From Plotosus lineatus (Eukaryota > Chordata > Actinopteri > Siluriformes > Plotosidae), in contig CM045729.1 in NCBI GenBank assembly GCA_024760905.1, positions 10,703,580 through 10,767,579 on the forward strand: 64,000 nt of DNA, written 5' to 3'. The notes below the pieces were generated by a model. The model did no database searches, was not told where the DNA came from, and saw only the letters and a list, made by a program, of their open reading frames with translations. This document shows, in pieces, positions 23,380-35,264 of this stretch. Both the position numbers and the translations under genes were made by a program. The stretch's first letter is position 1. Each line of letters starts with the position of its first letter.

Positions 23380-23640
23380 GGAGGCTGACACCCATCTCAA
23401 CCAACTCCAGGTGAACCATTCGTAAGAACATTACAGAACATTTGGATCACGAATCAGCCAACTGTGCATGTTTTTGGTCAGTGGGAGGAAAGCGGAGTAC
23501 CCGGAGGAAACCCGGACAAGCACAGGAACAACATGCAAACTCCACACAGAAACACTGATGTTGTTCCCAGGAATCAAAACCAGGGCCTTCCTGCTTAGTG
23601 TGGATATATTAATCACTGCATCACCATGCTGCCCTCCCAA
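23380..23640. repeat. Interspersed repeat (unclassified, common fish type)
   Basis: Contains the widespread fish module CATGTTTTTGG, GTGGGAGGAAAGCGGAGTAC, ACAACATGCAAACTCCAC and GCATCACCATGCTGCCC. Related copies lie at 45,850-46,105 and 55,420-55,675. I cannot assign a class with confidence. Confidence 0.6.
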
Positions 23641-23674
<34 letters not shown>

Positions 23675-23961
23675 CTATAATAATAATAATTATTATTATT
23701 TATTTATTTATTCTTTTTTTATTTTGTTTGCTTTAAACAATGTCTAAGATCAATAAGTTTAAAACACTGACTCATTTGCCAAGCCACTTAATAATGCAGA
23801 GAGGCAATGTTCGCAGCCGACACGAAGCGGGGTACCCAAGTCCATCACTGGGAGAAGCTGAAACGTCAAAGTCAGAAATGTAAACTTGGCTCCATCTGCT
23901 GTATGATTTGAAACACTGCAAGTATTTTGACATTTTTGTCGTTTCATATTTTGGAGGAGAT

Positions 23962-24000
<39 letters not shown>
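23641..24000. repeat. (ATT)n and (GT)n microsatellites with intervening sequence
   Basis: An ATT array at 23,641-23,673 and a GT array at 23,963-23,998, both also present in duplicate copy B. Confidence 0.85.
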
Positions 24001-24486
24001 ATGTTGACAGACTGAATTTCTCAGTAACACACTTGATAAGTTCACCTTCACCAAGTGTACTTACGCAATGTAAAATCCAATAGATGATTCCTGTGTAATT
24101 TTGTTATCATTTTAATTCCATCCTGTAATTTATTTGTTTGTGGAAGTCCTGAAAACCAAGGGTGTGGAAAAAGTCTGCTGGAGTCATTTTACTTTAATAT
24201 CACTTGATTTTAATTTAACAAATCTTTATTTCAACAGAACATTTCATTATTTTATATTATTTTGAGAACTCTGAATAAAATTTTGTCAATATTTCCAGTT
24301 TTTATTTTCGTTTGATTTCACAGACGAAGTGAGACGGAATAACGTTATAAAACTTCAAAAACGTTTCACAATGAAGTGTTCAGTGCTTTTTGTAAAACAA
24401 ACATTCACAAAGAATAAACTTTAATCTTCAATATTTCATTAATGAACTGAAATAAAACAAAACCAGCTCCGACTGATCTGATTCGC

Positions 24487-25013
24487 TTACAGAGACTGAA
24501 GTGGGCGGAGCTTTAGAGGAGATTCTTCACCAAAAACCCGGAGGAATGGCAGTAATGTATCAGTGAATGTGTGTGTGAAAGTGTGGAGGTGTTGGTTAGT
24601 GAGCGGGTCGGAGAAGGACAGTTTTCCTCTGTCCCAGTCCAACTGGACTCTGATCCTCTGGAGTTTCTGTGATACTGAGAGGAGAGTCACTGGCTGTGGT
24701 GTCGAACCTGCTCCATATTTACCAACATAATACCCCACATACCAGATTCCACTGCTGGAGAATATCCTCCCCTTCCTCTGAGCAGATTCTCTCATCACAC
24801 CCACATACCACCGTGTACAGTCTCCAACATCAACATCCCAGCAGTGAGTCCCTGAGTTAAAACCCTCAGAGCCCAGAATACAGAAACGATAATCATTAAA
24901 TCTCTCTGGATTATCAGGAAGTTTCTGTTTCTCTTTCCTGAATCTCACACTGGTCAGATCATCAGATACAATGAGGTCAGGATGAGCGGTGTTGGGGTCC
25001 AGAGTTACAGGTA

Positions 25014-25062
<49 letters not shown>

Positions 25063-26095
25063 TAAGAGAAAATAGAAACTCTGTAAGAAACTCTGAAGCT
25101 TGAAGTCTCTGCTGCGCTCCGTTGGTTCCTCGGTGTCTCTGCTCAATACAAACACTGAACGGAGAAAGTTTTTCTTGAATGAATGAGCCACAGTCTGATC
25201 TTCAACTTTCAAAATAAACTGTCGACTGCATCCCCGAGGAACCGAATTAAACACGAACACTTTTATCATAATAATAATAATAATATCACACAAATTCTCT
25301 CACTTTTTGAAATCTAAAAAGTTTTGCTGCTTCGAGACCACCTCACTGCTGATGCTGCTGCCCCTGCGACCTGAACCCGGATGAAGCAGATGATGATGAT
25401 TATGATAATAATACATACATTTTTTACACAAGAGAGCTTTGAGAGATTTCCTTTCGGCTTTTTATCTTTCTCAGGGGTCGCAACAGCCAATGATTCACAT
25501 GTTTGATTTGGTTCATCGGTTTTTACGTCGGATGCCCTTCCTGACAACCGTTTTGCAAGGGACAGAAACACGCTGACGGCTTTGCAGCTCCTCTTTACGA
25601 AAGTCAGCAATGGTTCTTTCACATGAACCTCTCACCAGAGACAGTCAGAGACATGGCCCGCCTTTGATAATCCAGTTCCTGCACTGGGGACATTTTTACA
25701 CCAATTGATTGAAATAAAATAAGGAAAAACCTCTCTGTTTTAGCTTCAAATGATTCGCAACAAAAACTAATCCGTTATTGAATGCACCACAGTGTACACG
25801 AACCAAAGGATTTCAAAATAAAAGTTCAACTGGATTAAATGATGTTGCATGAAATGTAAACAGATTTATTATACGTAGAAGGATTTATAATTACGATTAT
25901 TCTTCTTATTATTATTATTCATAATACTACTACTACTACTACTAATAATAATAATCAAAACAAAAACAAAACAAAACAACAATAAGAATAGTAATTTAAA
26001 TTTGTAATATACAAATGAATGCTTCAAACCCCTTCAGTGCAGTTTATTAGAAAACAGAAAGCAGCTTTAGGAATTGAAATTAGAAATTGTGTGTG

Positions 26096-26140
<45 letters not shown>

Positions 26141-27491
26141 GATAGAATGAATGTGAAAAATTGGTACTTTCAGCAGCTTACTGTATTGTACAGTGTCCTG
26201 CATATTCTCGCAGACTCTGAACTTCAGGTTGCTCAGATGCTTTGCCACATGGATCAGTGCTCCTGAAAGCTCCTCTGGATGCTGCAGTGTGCACTGGGCT
26301 CTGTAAACACATTCGGGAGTCAGTGCTGCTGTGGGTTTGGATTGAAAAACAGAGAATGAGAGAGACAGGAAGAACATCACTCACCTTTTCACTGTGGCCT
26401 TGTAGTTCTGTAAAACATCAAAGTAAATGGCAGTGGATATGATTAACATTTGTACACCAATGAAATGTGGCGTTTCTGATGATGGAAGCAAGTTTTACTT
26501 TCTCACAGTATAAATACTGAATAAATGATCCTCACTTGTAAGAACGAGACGTCTTCAGCTCTCATGTCCTCTTCGATGGCTCTGATTGTGTCTGAAAGAG
26601 ATGAAATGTCTCTGCTCAGCTTCTCCATCCTCTCCTTCATCATCTGACTCTTCTGCTCCTCTTCCTCTCTCAGTGCAGTGATCCTGACTGTCTCTTCATC
26701 TCGTAGAAACCGGTGAAGCTCCTCAAACTCCTCCTTAATCTGACGCTCTGTGTGTTGGGCCTGAATCTGCAGTGAAGAGGAAATCAAATGAAATAGAATC
26801 CATTATGCAATGATGTAAAATATAATTATAATATCAAACCCATGCTATTGTTTCTGACCTTGATATGCTCTGCAGTCTGACTCCAGTTCAGTTTGGAGTC
26901 TTTAAAGATCTCCAGTTTCTCCTGTAGGGGTTTCAGTGCAGTTTTGAGCTCCTCCTGAAACAAATCCACACACTGCATGGAGACTCTGTGTTTCAGATCT
27001 TATTTTACACATCGTTACCTCACACCACTGTTTATTATGGAGATTTAACTGTACAATGTTCAGTGTGTGTTTTTATAATATACATTATTTACCTTACAGT
27101 CTGTTACTGCCTCATCAATGGGGCAGAATTTGTGGTTGGTGTGTTTTCTTGATATCTGACACACCACACACACCGGCTGTTGATCGTCCAGACAGAAGAT
27201 TTTGAATTTCTCACTGTGCAGACTGCAGACTGTTTCAGACCCTGATGAAGATCTCTGACTTCTCTCCTGTAAGAAAGTCTCACACAGGTTCTTTAAGGCC
27301 AGATTGACGGGAGGAGAATCCTGAGATGACTTCCTCCTACAAACGGGACATTCTCTGGATCCTTTGGTCTCCCAGAACTTCTCCAAACACACTTTACACA
27401 CACTGTGACTGCAGCCCAGAACAACAGGATTCTTGAAGATTTCACAGCACACAGGACAGGAGAAATCCTCCTCTGAGAACATAGAAGCCAT
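24487..27491 (-). CDS. TRIM35 / zinc-binding protein A33-like E3 ligase (gene A)
   Basis: Six minus-strand exons: 27491-27093, 26954-26859, 26766-26536, 26407-26385, 26300-26182 and 25013-24487. All have GT-AG borders, and lengths 399, 96, 231, 23, 119 and 527 bp sum to an open 464-codon frame. Domains: RING residues 12-51 (C12, C15, C27, H29, C32, C35, C48, C51), B-box2 89-120 (C89, H92, C100, D103, C108, C111, H117, H120), coiled coil about 134-250, and PRY-SPRY from about 291 ([29 protein letters not shown]). The 96/231/23-bp exons are the usual TRIM pattern. Family members are RING ubiquitin ligases, often antiviral, with the B30.2 domain recognising targets. The start ATG (AAAATGG) precedes the RING directly. 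An ISRE lies about 45 bp upstream. Assignment within the expanded fish TRIM35/A33 group is approximate. Confidence 0.9.
25020..25062. repeat. (CA)n at the last intron's splice acceptor
   Basis: The array sits directly upstream of the acceptor of the B30.2 exon. On the gene's strand it reads (TG)n followed by TTTTCAG. Copy B keeps the arrangement at 57,099-57,137. Confidence 0.85.
25430..25695 (-). mobile_element. SINE (RTE tail) in the last TRIM A intron
   Basis: Minus-strand order: middle block, RTE 5' piece (GGGCATCCGACGTAAAA), RTE 3' piece ending GCCGAAAGG. The same insertion occurs at 60,900-61,160, so it predates the duplication. Confidence 0.8.
26098..26140. repeat. (AC)n microsatellite in TRIM A intron
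   Basis: Alternating AC array just past the donor of exon 5; homologous array at 61,596-61,628. Confidence 0.9.
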
Positions 27492-27532
27492 TTTATTTTG
27501 CTGTTGTTGTTCTCTCCAGTCCGAATGTTCAG

Positions 27533-27546
27533 AGTTTCACTTTCAC
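27533..27546. promoter_or_regulatory. ISRE upstream of TRIM gene A
   Basis: On the gene's strand it reads GTGAAAGTGAAACT, a match to the interferon-stimulated response element (GAAANNGAAACT) bound by ISGF3 and IRF factors. It lies about 42 bp upstream of the start codon and is unchanged in copy B. This suggests interferon induction; no transcription start is proven. Confidence 0.7.
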
Positions 27547-27549
27547 TTT

Positions 27550-28075
27550 GATTAAAAGTAATTACAGCCTGATTTCAGGTTTCTTTAAAGTAAAACACAC
27601 GACTTTGTAGATCCAGTGATTAATCACTTCTTCAAACAGTGCTGAGAATGAGACTCAGATTTCTCCATAAACCGAGAATAAAACAAAACTCACCAGAGCA
27701 GAACACTGCAGGCTGGTTATGGAGGACTGTGGTTGTCTCAGACTCCACACTTCCTGAATAGGAGGAGTTTTAGAGAGACTTAGAGAGAATGATGTTCCCA
27801 AAATTCACAGTCACTGAATGTCACAAAATGACATTCATCAGAAAAGTTGGCAAATCCAAAATCTGCTAAGCACATTAGCATTCACCGCACAAAGAGGTAG
27901 CCTAAAGTCTGTGTAAATAAATAAACAACTGCACTTATTACACTTGTGTCTGTAACATTGGGGGAATGGACAATATAGCAATGTGCATCAGTCTCCTGTA
28001 GATTGAAGCAAAGGAGAAATATGTGAGAAAAGAACATTGATAAAGAAAAATATGAATTATCAATAAAGGAGTCAT
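27550..28075. promoter_or_regulatory. TRIM A upstream region with possible 5' UTR exon
   Basis: On the minus strand a TCTGGTGAGTTTTG donor-like site lies near 27,690. It could end a non-coding first exon, which would place the ISRE in an intron or second promoter. The sequence is shared with copy B. No other gene is visible. Confidence 0.3.
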
Positions 28076-28174
28076 TGCAGTTTTCCCCCTCCTGACTTGC
28101 AATGGTTCCTTAAAATCTCTCTAATCACAGACAGCGAGAGGTGTGGCTGGCCTTTGATCATCCAGTTTCCTGCA

Positions 28175-28208
<34 letters not shown>

Positions 28209-28209
<1 letters not shown>

Positions 28210-30596
28210 AGACAGAGTGATGAGTCTCAAGTTAGAAATTGAAGGTGTGATGGTCAATGTTGTTAGTGCTTATGCCCCACAGGCAGGATGTGAGCTAGAA
28301 GAGAAGGAGAGATTCTGGAGTGACTTAGATGAAGTGATCCAGAGTACCGCCAGAGGTGAAAGAGTGGTCATTGGTGCAGACTTCAATGGACATGTTGGTG
28401 CAGGCAACAGAGGGGACGAGGAAGTGATGGGCAGGTTTGGTATCCAGGACAGGAGCATGAAGGACAGATGTTGATAGATTTTTCAAAAAGGATGGAAATG
28501 GCTGTGGTGAATACTTTCTTCCAGAAGAAACAGGAGCATAGGGTGACTTATAAAAGCGGAGGTAGGAGCACACAGGTAGACTACATCTTGTGTAGGCGAT
28601 GTAATTTGAAGGAAGTCAGTGACTGCAAAGTCATCGTGGGTGAGAGTGTTGCCAAACAGCATAGGATGGTGGTGTGCAGGATGACTCTGATGGTGAGAAA
28701 GATGAAAAAGGCAAAGGCAGAGCAGAAGACAAAGTGGTGGAAGCTGAAAAAGGAAGAGTGTCGTGTTGTCTATAAGGAGGCGTTGAAACAGGCTTTGGGT
28801 GGCCAGGAAGTGCTTCCAAATGACTGGACAACCACAGCAAATGTGATCAGGGACACAGGTAGGAGAGTACTTGGTGTGTCCTCTGGAAGGAAAATAGATA
28901 AGGAGACTTGGTGGTGGAATGAGGAAGTGCAGGAGTGTGTACAAAGGAAGAGGTTAGCTAAGAAGAAGTGGAACATTGAGAGGACCGGAGAGAGTAAACA
29001 GGAGTACAGGGAGACACAGCGTAAGGCGAAAGTAGCAGTGGCTAAGGCCAAACAGAGGGCGTATGATGACTTGTATGATAGGTTGGCCAGTAAGGAGGGA
29101 GAAAATGATCTAAACAGGTTGGCACAGCAGAGAAATAGAGATGGGAAGGACGTGAAGCAAGTTAGATTGATAAAGGACAGAGAGGGAAATGTATTGACTG
29201 ATGACAGAAGTGTGCTGGAAAGATGGAAAGAGTACTTTGAAGAGCTGATGAATGAGGAAAATGAGAGAGAAAAAAGAGTAGAAGAGGTGACCATTGAGGA
29301 GCAGGATGTAGCAAAGATCAGTAAGGGTGAAGTGAGAAGGGCATTGAAGAGGATGAAGAATGGAAAGGCAGTTGGTCCTGATGATATACCTGTGGAGGTA
29401 TGGAAGTGTCTAGGAGAGGTAGCAGTAGATTTTCTGACAAGAACATTCAACAAGGTACTAGAGAGTGAGCAGATGCCGGAGGAGTGGAGGAGAAGTGTGC
29501 TGGTGCCCATTTTTAAGAACAAGGGAGACGTGCAGAGTTGCAGCAACTACAGAGGGATGAAGTTGATGAGCCATACGATGAAGTTATGGGAAAGAATAGT
29601 GGAAGCTAGACAAAGGGCAGAGGTCAGCATTTGTGAACAACAGTTTGGTTTCATGCCAAGAAAGAGCACCACAGATGCAATGTTTGCTTTGAGGATGTGA
29701 ATAGAGAAGTACAGAGAAGGTCAGAGGGAGCGACATTGTGCCTTTGTGGATCTGGAAAAAGCATATGACAGGGTGCCAAGAGAAGAACTGTGGTATTGCA
29801 TGAGGAAGTCTGGAGTGGCAGAGAAGTATGTTAGAGTGGTGCAGGACATGTATGAGAGATGTAAGACAGTGGTGAGGTGTGCTGTCGGTGTGACCGACGA
29901 ATTCAAGTTGGAGGTGGGACTGCATCAAGGGTCAGCTCTGAGCCCCTTCTTGTTTGCTATGGTGATGGACAGGCTGACAGACGAGGTGAGACAAGAATCT
30001 CCATGGACTATGATGTTTGCAGATGACATTGTGATCTGTCGTGAGAGCAGAGAACAAGTGCAGGAAAATCTAGAGGTGGAGGTATGCCCTGGAAAGGAGA
30101 GGAATGAAGGTTAGCCTCCGAAAATCAGAATACATGTGTGTGAATGAGAAGGACACAGGAGGAACGGTGATGTTACAGGGAGCAGAGATAACGAAGGTGG
30201 AGGATTTAAAGTACTTAGGCTCAACAATCCAGAGCAATGGAGAGTGTGGAAAAGAGGTGAAGTAGCGTGTGCAGGCAGGCTGGAATGGTTGGAGAAAAGT
30301 GTCCGGTGTGATGTGCGATAGGAAAGTGTCAGCAAGAATGAAGGGAAAAGTGTACAAGACGGTGGTGAGGCCAGTGATGTTGTATGGCTTAGAAACAGTG
30401 GCGCTGAGGAAAAGGCAGGAGGCAGAGCTGGAGGTCGCGGAGATGAAAATGTTGAGGTTCTCTCTGGGAGTAACGAGGATGGATAGGATCAGAAATGAGT
30501 ATATCAGAGGGACAGCCCATGTAAGATGTTTTGGAGACAAAGTCAGAGAGGCTAGATTGAGATGGTTTGGACATGTTCAGAGGGAGAAGGACTAGT

Positions 30597-30597
<1 letters not shown>
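28209..30597 (+). mobile_element. RTE LINE copy 2, truncated at both ends
   Basis: Begins within the endonuclease (VSDRVMSLKLEIEG) immediately after a (GT)n array and ends before the family's last ~220 bp, where an (AC)n array starts. The endonuclease Asp-Phe-Asn segment missing from copy 1 is present (about 28,380). The longest frame is 28468-29700. Breaks: a short loss near 28,460, a TGA in the RT near 29,698, a short loss near 30,073 and a TAG near 30,263. RT motifs FVDLEKAYDRV and FADDIVIC are recognisable. Confidence 0.88.

Positions 30598-30598
<1 letters not shown>

Positions 30599-30665
<67 letters not shown>
30599..30665. repeat. (AC)n microsatellite
   Basis: A nearly perfect AC array that replaces the 3' end of the RTE copy. 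Confidence 0.95.
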
Positions 30666-30667
<2 letters not shown>

Positions 30668-31182
30668 TCACTCACTGTCCGCGGTTAATGGGGACAGAGA
30701 TCCCACGCAACCACCGATTTCCACGAAGTAGGATCGACCCCCATGACTGACGTATACATACATGTATATATGCATCATATCAATAAATACAGAATCAACA
30801 ATATAAATGCTTATAATAACAATTAAAATATATATACACACATACAGACACGTGCACACTCAGATGTGCACCTCCCATAAAACTCTAGATTTGTTGGATT
30901 GTTTTTTTTGTTTTTTTTGTTTCAGGTTTTGCATAATTAGCCGTTTTGTGGCATTTTTCTTAACTTTGTCATATTTTTCCTTTTTTTTATATATTTTTTG
31001 AAAAACCTGCGCTGTGCTGAAGCTGCAGAAACTGAAGCATGAACTGTATGTGTAGACACATACATACATATATACTAGTCCTGATCAAAAAATTAGCATC
31101 TTGTGATAGTTCATTATTTTCTGAAAAGTACTGATTTGAATTAAACTTTCATATATTTTAGATTCATTGCACACCAACTGAA

Positions 31183-31185
<3 letters not shown>
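30666..31185. other. AT-rich interval, no gene recognised
   Basis: Contains A/T-rich and CATA-type simple sequence but no recognised element or exon. Confidence 0.4.
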
Positions 31186-31218
<33 letters not shown>

Positions 31219-31226
31219 GGGGGGGG
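31186..31226. repeat. (AT)n-(AG)n-(G)n compound simple repeat
   Basis: Three simple arrays in succession, directly abutting the truncated 5' end of a Rex3 fragment. Confidence 0.85.
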
Positions 31227-31227
31227 G

Positions 31228-31765
31228 GCGATTGCTGCAGCCTCTGCTGTAAAGCAGAGCTTTGGAGTTTTTACTGCTAAGCCACGAAGCAAAGCTATGA
31301 ATTTACCAATCTATGTTCCAATCCTCACCTATGATCATGAGCTTTAGGTAACCAAAATAACAAGATTGCTTCTTGAAGTAGCTGAAATGAGCTTCTGTCA
31401 CCGGGTGGCAGGGTTCTCCTTTCGAGATCGGGTGAGAGGCTCAGCCATCCAGGGGGAGCTTGGAGTAGAATCACTGCTCCTCCACATTGAGAGGAGCCAG
31501 TTGAGGTGGCTCAGGCATCTGGTGTGAATGCTCCCGAACGCCACGCTGGTGTGGTGTTTCGGGCATGTCCAACCAGAAGAGACCCTGGGGTCCACCTAGA
31601 ACAAGCTGGAGGGCTTATGTCTCTCAGCTCATCTGGGAACATCTTGGAGTTCCCAGAGAAGAGCTGGAGGAAGTAGATGGGGAGAGGGACGTCTGGACCT
31701 CACTGTTTAGGTTGCTGCCCTCGCGACCCAACCCCAGATTAAGCGAAAGACAGGCATGTGACTTT
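31228..31765 (+). mobile_element. Rex3 3' fragment, old
   Basis: Matches the C-terminal Rex3 region ([61 protein letters not shown]) with many changes, a short deletion and no GATG tail. It is older than the copies at 8.4 and 57 kb. Confidence 0.8.
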
Positions 31766-31769
31766 TCCA

Positions 31770-32815
31770 CGAATTTGCAGAATTCCGATTTTTTTTCATT
31801 GGCCCAGTTAAAAATAAATAAAATTTTTCCACGCCAAATATGTCAAAATAATCTTTTCCACTTTTATTCCATTAGGAGTTTTGTATAAAATGAGCGCTCT
31901 TGAAACATTACTGCTGATTGGCTGATGGCTTTCTAATAGCCAATCACTGATGTTGAAACACGTACGTAGACATTCACACCACTTCCGATCTGTCCAGCGA
32001 TCGAAAGCATGTCAGTGATAGAGAAAAAAGATTCTGCTCGAATCAAAGAAATAGACAGTCATGAAAAACAAGTTTAGGTGGGAATGGATGGAAAAAGAAA
32101 CCATAGCATTCAATTGCCAGAACATTTGGTGCTCAAACAAAGAACCCAGAACGCTACGGACTTAACCTTTTGTTTGCCGTTTGACCAGAAACTTTTGTGC
32201 AAAGAAAAGAGCCAGTGAATCAACCAGTTCCTGTCACAGATCGAGTAGTTAATTTTGAGGCATGTTTGAGAATTTTCTTGTCTAGTTTCCAATTATATTT
32301 TTCAAATTATTGCGAATGCATGCATGTTTTACGCATAGGACGTTCATGTGTTTATTCCGTGAACTGAATCAAATGAGCCGACTCTATGGTCACTGAACCA
32401 TTTTTCTGCTGTTTAGAATAAATAAATTATTGCCGCATTAACTCACCAGTTTTTTTGTGATTAACTGATGTAAATAGGCATTGTTATCCAGTGTTTCTGA
32501 ACAGCAGCGGGAGTGTGTGCTCGTGTAATTAGCTCATTAATATTGGAAATGTAAAACTATGAATCTGAGACTCGACCGAAACGCCTCAGCATCCAGAATA
32601 ACAAACTTTCTAAGGCAGCCTCCAGAAGGACAGTTCAGGCTGCACAAAAGGAAACAAGAAAGTGCCATGCTAAAGCACTAAAGACAAAGAAACAAATTCA
32701 AAAAACTTATGTCATGTATAGCATGTCATTTGTATAGTTTGTTTCCAGATTGTGTTTAAAGACAATGACCGTTGATAATAGTGTTGTGAGGCAGGACATA
32801 TCTATACAACACAAC
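31770..32815. other. Unique or unclassified interval
   Basis: A short frame at about 32,009 (MSVIEKKDSARIKEID) ends after about 20 codons. The following text (NKFRWEWMEKE in another frame) faintly recalls hAT-type transposase N-termini, but this is too weak to call. No splice-consistent exons were found. Confidence 0.25.
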
Positions 32816-32820
32816 ATGAA

Positions 32821-33520
32821 TGCAACAGTTACCGGGGGGTTACTCTCCTCTCAGTTCCGTGCAAGGTCTTCGCACGGATCCTACTGGACAGGATCCGACA
32901 GCAGCTTCTAGCGCAAAAGCGCCCTGAACAGTCTGGGTTTACACAGAGGTCCAACGTTGACCGCATCCTGGCGCTCCACATCCTATCTGAGCGCTTGCGG
33001 GAGTTTGATAGGGGTTCCTATATAGATTTTAGCAAGGCATTCGACTCAGTGGATTGGGAGGCCCTCTGGGGCATACTTCGTCTATGTGGGATCCCGTCGG
33101 CTGGTCCGGCTGATATCGTCGCTGTATTCTGGGACAGAGAGTGCTGTGAGGTGTGGGGGCTCCACCTCTGACCAGATCAGTAATCCGAACCTCACCGAAC
33201 GACACACCGCCGGCCGATCCACCCGATACCGCCGCCATGATCCAGTCCATTGCAGTACTGAAGAGAGTGGGGGCCAGAACACACCCCTGCCTCACTCCGG
33301 TCTCTACTGAAAAGAAGTCAGTATAGTTGTAGTCTATAGTTATACTATACACTACAGTATAGTTATAGTCAGTAACTGTGACACAGTGATCTTCGCAGAA
33401 ACGGTGGATGTCCTGACGGAGACTCTCTGTTCGTTGGGTGAGGAGGCAGAACCGCTTGGTTTGCGAGTCTCCTGGATCAAAATCAAGATCCAGGCTTTCG
33501 GCGACCTCTTAAGGCCGCTT
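32821..33520 (+). mobile_element. LINE reverse transcriptase fragment with an inverted inner segment
   Basis: Forward: NSYRGVTLLSVPCKVFARIL, RPEQSGFTQRSNVDRILALH, motif A YIDFSKAFDSVDWEALWG (32,821-33,099) and, after a frame change, SLYSGTESAVRCGG (to about 33,170). The next RT block (TGVRQGCVLAPTLFSTAMDW through VRITDL) is on the minus strand at about 33,171-33,323. Forward homology resumes at 33,387 with VIFAETVDVL and EAEPLGLRVSWIK. The element is an inactive APE-type LINE, distinct from Rex3 and RTE. Confidence 0.75.
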
Positions 33521-33615
33521 TCGGAACCACTTAATCCTAATTCGGGTCATGGGGAGGCAGAGGGCAGAGTACACCCTGAACAGCTCACCAGGACATCACA
33601 GAGCCATTGCAAACA
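33515..33615 (-). mobile_element. SINE/L2 tail fragment
   Basis: Minus-strand tail module with the GATTAAGTGGTTC end; short and decayed. Confidence 0.5.
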
Positions 33616-34407
33616 TATATAAATATACAATCAAGACCATCTTTAATTTCCAATTTGTGTAAAAAACTCTTCAGTTATTTGCTGATTTCCACCTAAAATC
33701 AATCATGTGAAACAACTTTCGGACTATTAACAACAACAACGGCAACGACAAGACAGCGAGGTAAGCCGTCTGGAATCAGAGAATTTACTGAATCAGTGAG
33801 GAAAGAAAAAGACAGAGAGAGGATGATGAGAGAAAAGGTTTTGATTGGAGAGAATTTTGAGATGACACATTGTGAAAGACGCGCATTACTTGATGTTTAA
33901 GGATGAAGTTGCGGGCTTAGTGTGTTACTGTGACATCACCACGCAAACTCGATGAGAAAATTTGCACCAAAACAATTTAATTAAAAAGAGTTCTTAACTT
34001 TAAGCAAACACACAGCCACAGTAAAGCACAACAATTCCTTGTTTTTAGTCCATTGTTCGAGGTCAGTTTTTAATATGACTGTGTCCTTCCGCTTGGGCGA
34101 TGTCACGGGGTCCAGGAAATGACCTGGATGGCGGTGGCTGCTGCGTTCTTTATGATGGAGGCTGGGTGGTTGAGGCGCGCCTCCAGCTGAGGCAGATTGC
34201 GGATTAGTCGTGTACGGGCGTTTGGGGCATGGGCCAGACAGGTGAGTGCACGGAGAGCATTAGCACTCGATGCTATGTCCTCACTATCCACCAAACGCAG
34301 CAGAGGAGGAATAGCACCGGCTTCCAGAGCCTGATATTTACCTGCACAACATATACACAGGAAATGATCAAACAGGTCTCTTCCAACTCAGAGACATGAA
34401 AGAGAGC

Positions 34408-34450
<43 letters not shown>

Positions 34451-34626
34451 TGTGTGTGTGTGTGTGCATGTGCATGTGTGTGTGTGAACCTCGGGTAATG
34501 ACTGTTATGTACATCAGGGTTCCTGCAGCATTGGCTCTGACCTCTTTGTCTTCATCAGAGAGTAGCTTTACCAACACGGGGACAACGTTCTCCTCGCACA
34601 CCTTCACCTTCCCCTCAGTGGGGACA

Positions 34627-34864
34627 CTGAACGAGGAACAATTGTTAAAAGAGGATGAGAAGAGGACGGTTTTAAAAGGGAGTAAAATAAAGGAGTGGAG
34701 AGATGGATGAGAAGTGGAGGAGAAGAAGACGATAAAAGAAAAGAGAGATTAAAAAGACAGAGAGAGACAGTGAGAGTGCGAGAGAGTTTGCATGTGTGAG
34801 CGAGTGAGAGAAAGACACGGAGATACAGCGAAAGATGTATATAAAGAAAGAAAGACAGGAATAC

Positions 34865-34900
<36 letters not shown>

Positions 34901-35264
34901 TGTGTGTATTTGAAAGAGAGCGAGAGACAGAAGGAGAGAGCAAGAGAGAGTCTGTGAGGAATAGAGACAGCGAGAAAGAGAGTGCAGGAGAGGTGAAGGA
35001 GAAAGAGCTAGAAAGAGTGAGTGTGTGTGAGAGAAAGACAGGGAGGGACAGTGCAAAAGAAGATATAGAGACAGTGTGAAAGAGGGAAGGAGGCAGAGAG
35101 AAAGAGTGCATGCGCATGTGTAAGGGAAAGAGAGTGCAAGAGTCAGAGAGAGAGAGAAAGAGAGAGGGAGGGGAAGAGAAAGAGGGAGCGGGGCGAGGCG
35201 AGAGAGAGAGAGAGAGAGAGAGAGCACTAGAAAAAGAGGTGTGTCAGTGGTGGGTGGAGCTCAC
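34627..35264 (-). repeat. Polypyrimidine intron (GA-rich on + strand) of rsph14 copy 1
   Basis: The c-d intron is almost entirely CT on the sense strand: (GA)n, GAGAAA and related repeats on the + strand for about 500 nt. Homologous tracts lie in the same intron at 42,265-42,962 and 43,742-44,472. The (GT)n at 34,410-34,487 lies in the next intron. Confidence 0.9.

Larger units (their letters stand above)
23062..28208. repeat. Segmental duplication, copy A (TRIM block)
   Basis: Base-level similarity with 55,097-63,712 in the same orientation: the same intergenic repeats, microsatellites, SINE, all TRIM exons and flanking sequence in the same order. Copy B differs by a Rex3 insertion and small indels. 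Both copies end at a (GT)n tract followed by an RTE fragment. Confidence 0.9.

Noticed and set aside
25014..25293. N-terminal extension of the B30.2 exon (MCDIIIIIM...)
   Set aside because: It reads through the intron and its CA repeat. The acceptor at 25,014 and paralogue comparison place the exon start at 25,013.
34604..35227. Long Leu-Ser-rich frames in the rsph14 introns (also 42,302-42,985 and 43,760-44,353)
   Set aside because: They arise from polypyrimidine repeats between well-defined exons. No start context, and they differ between copies.
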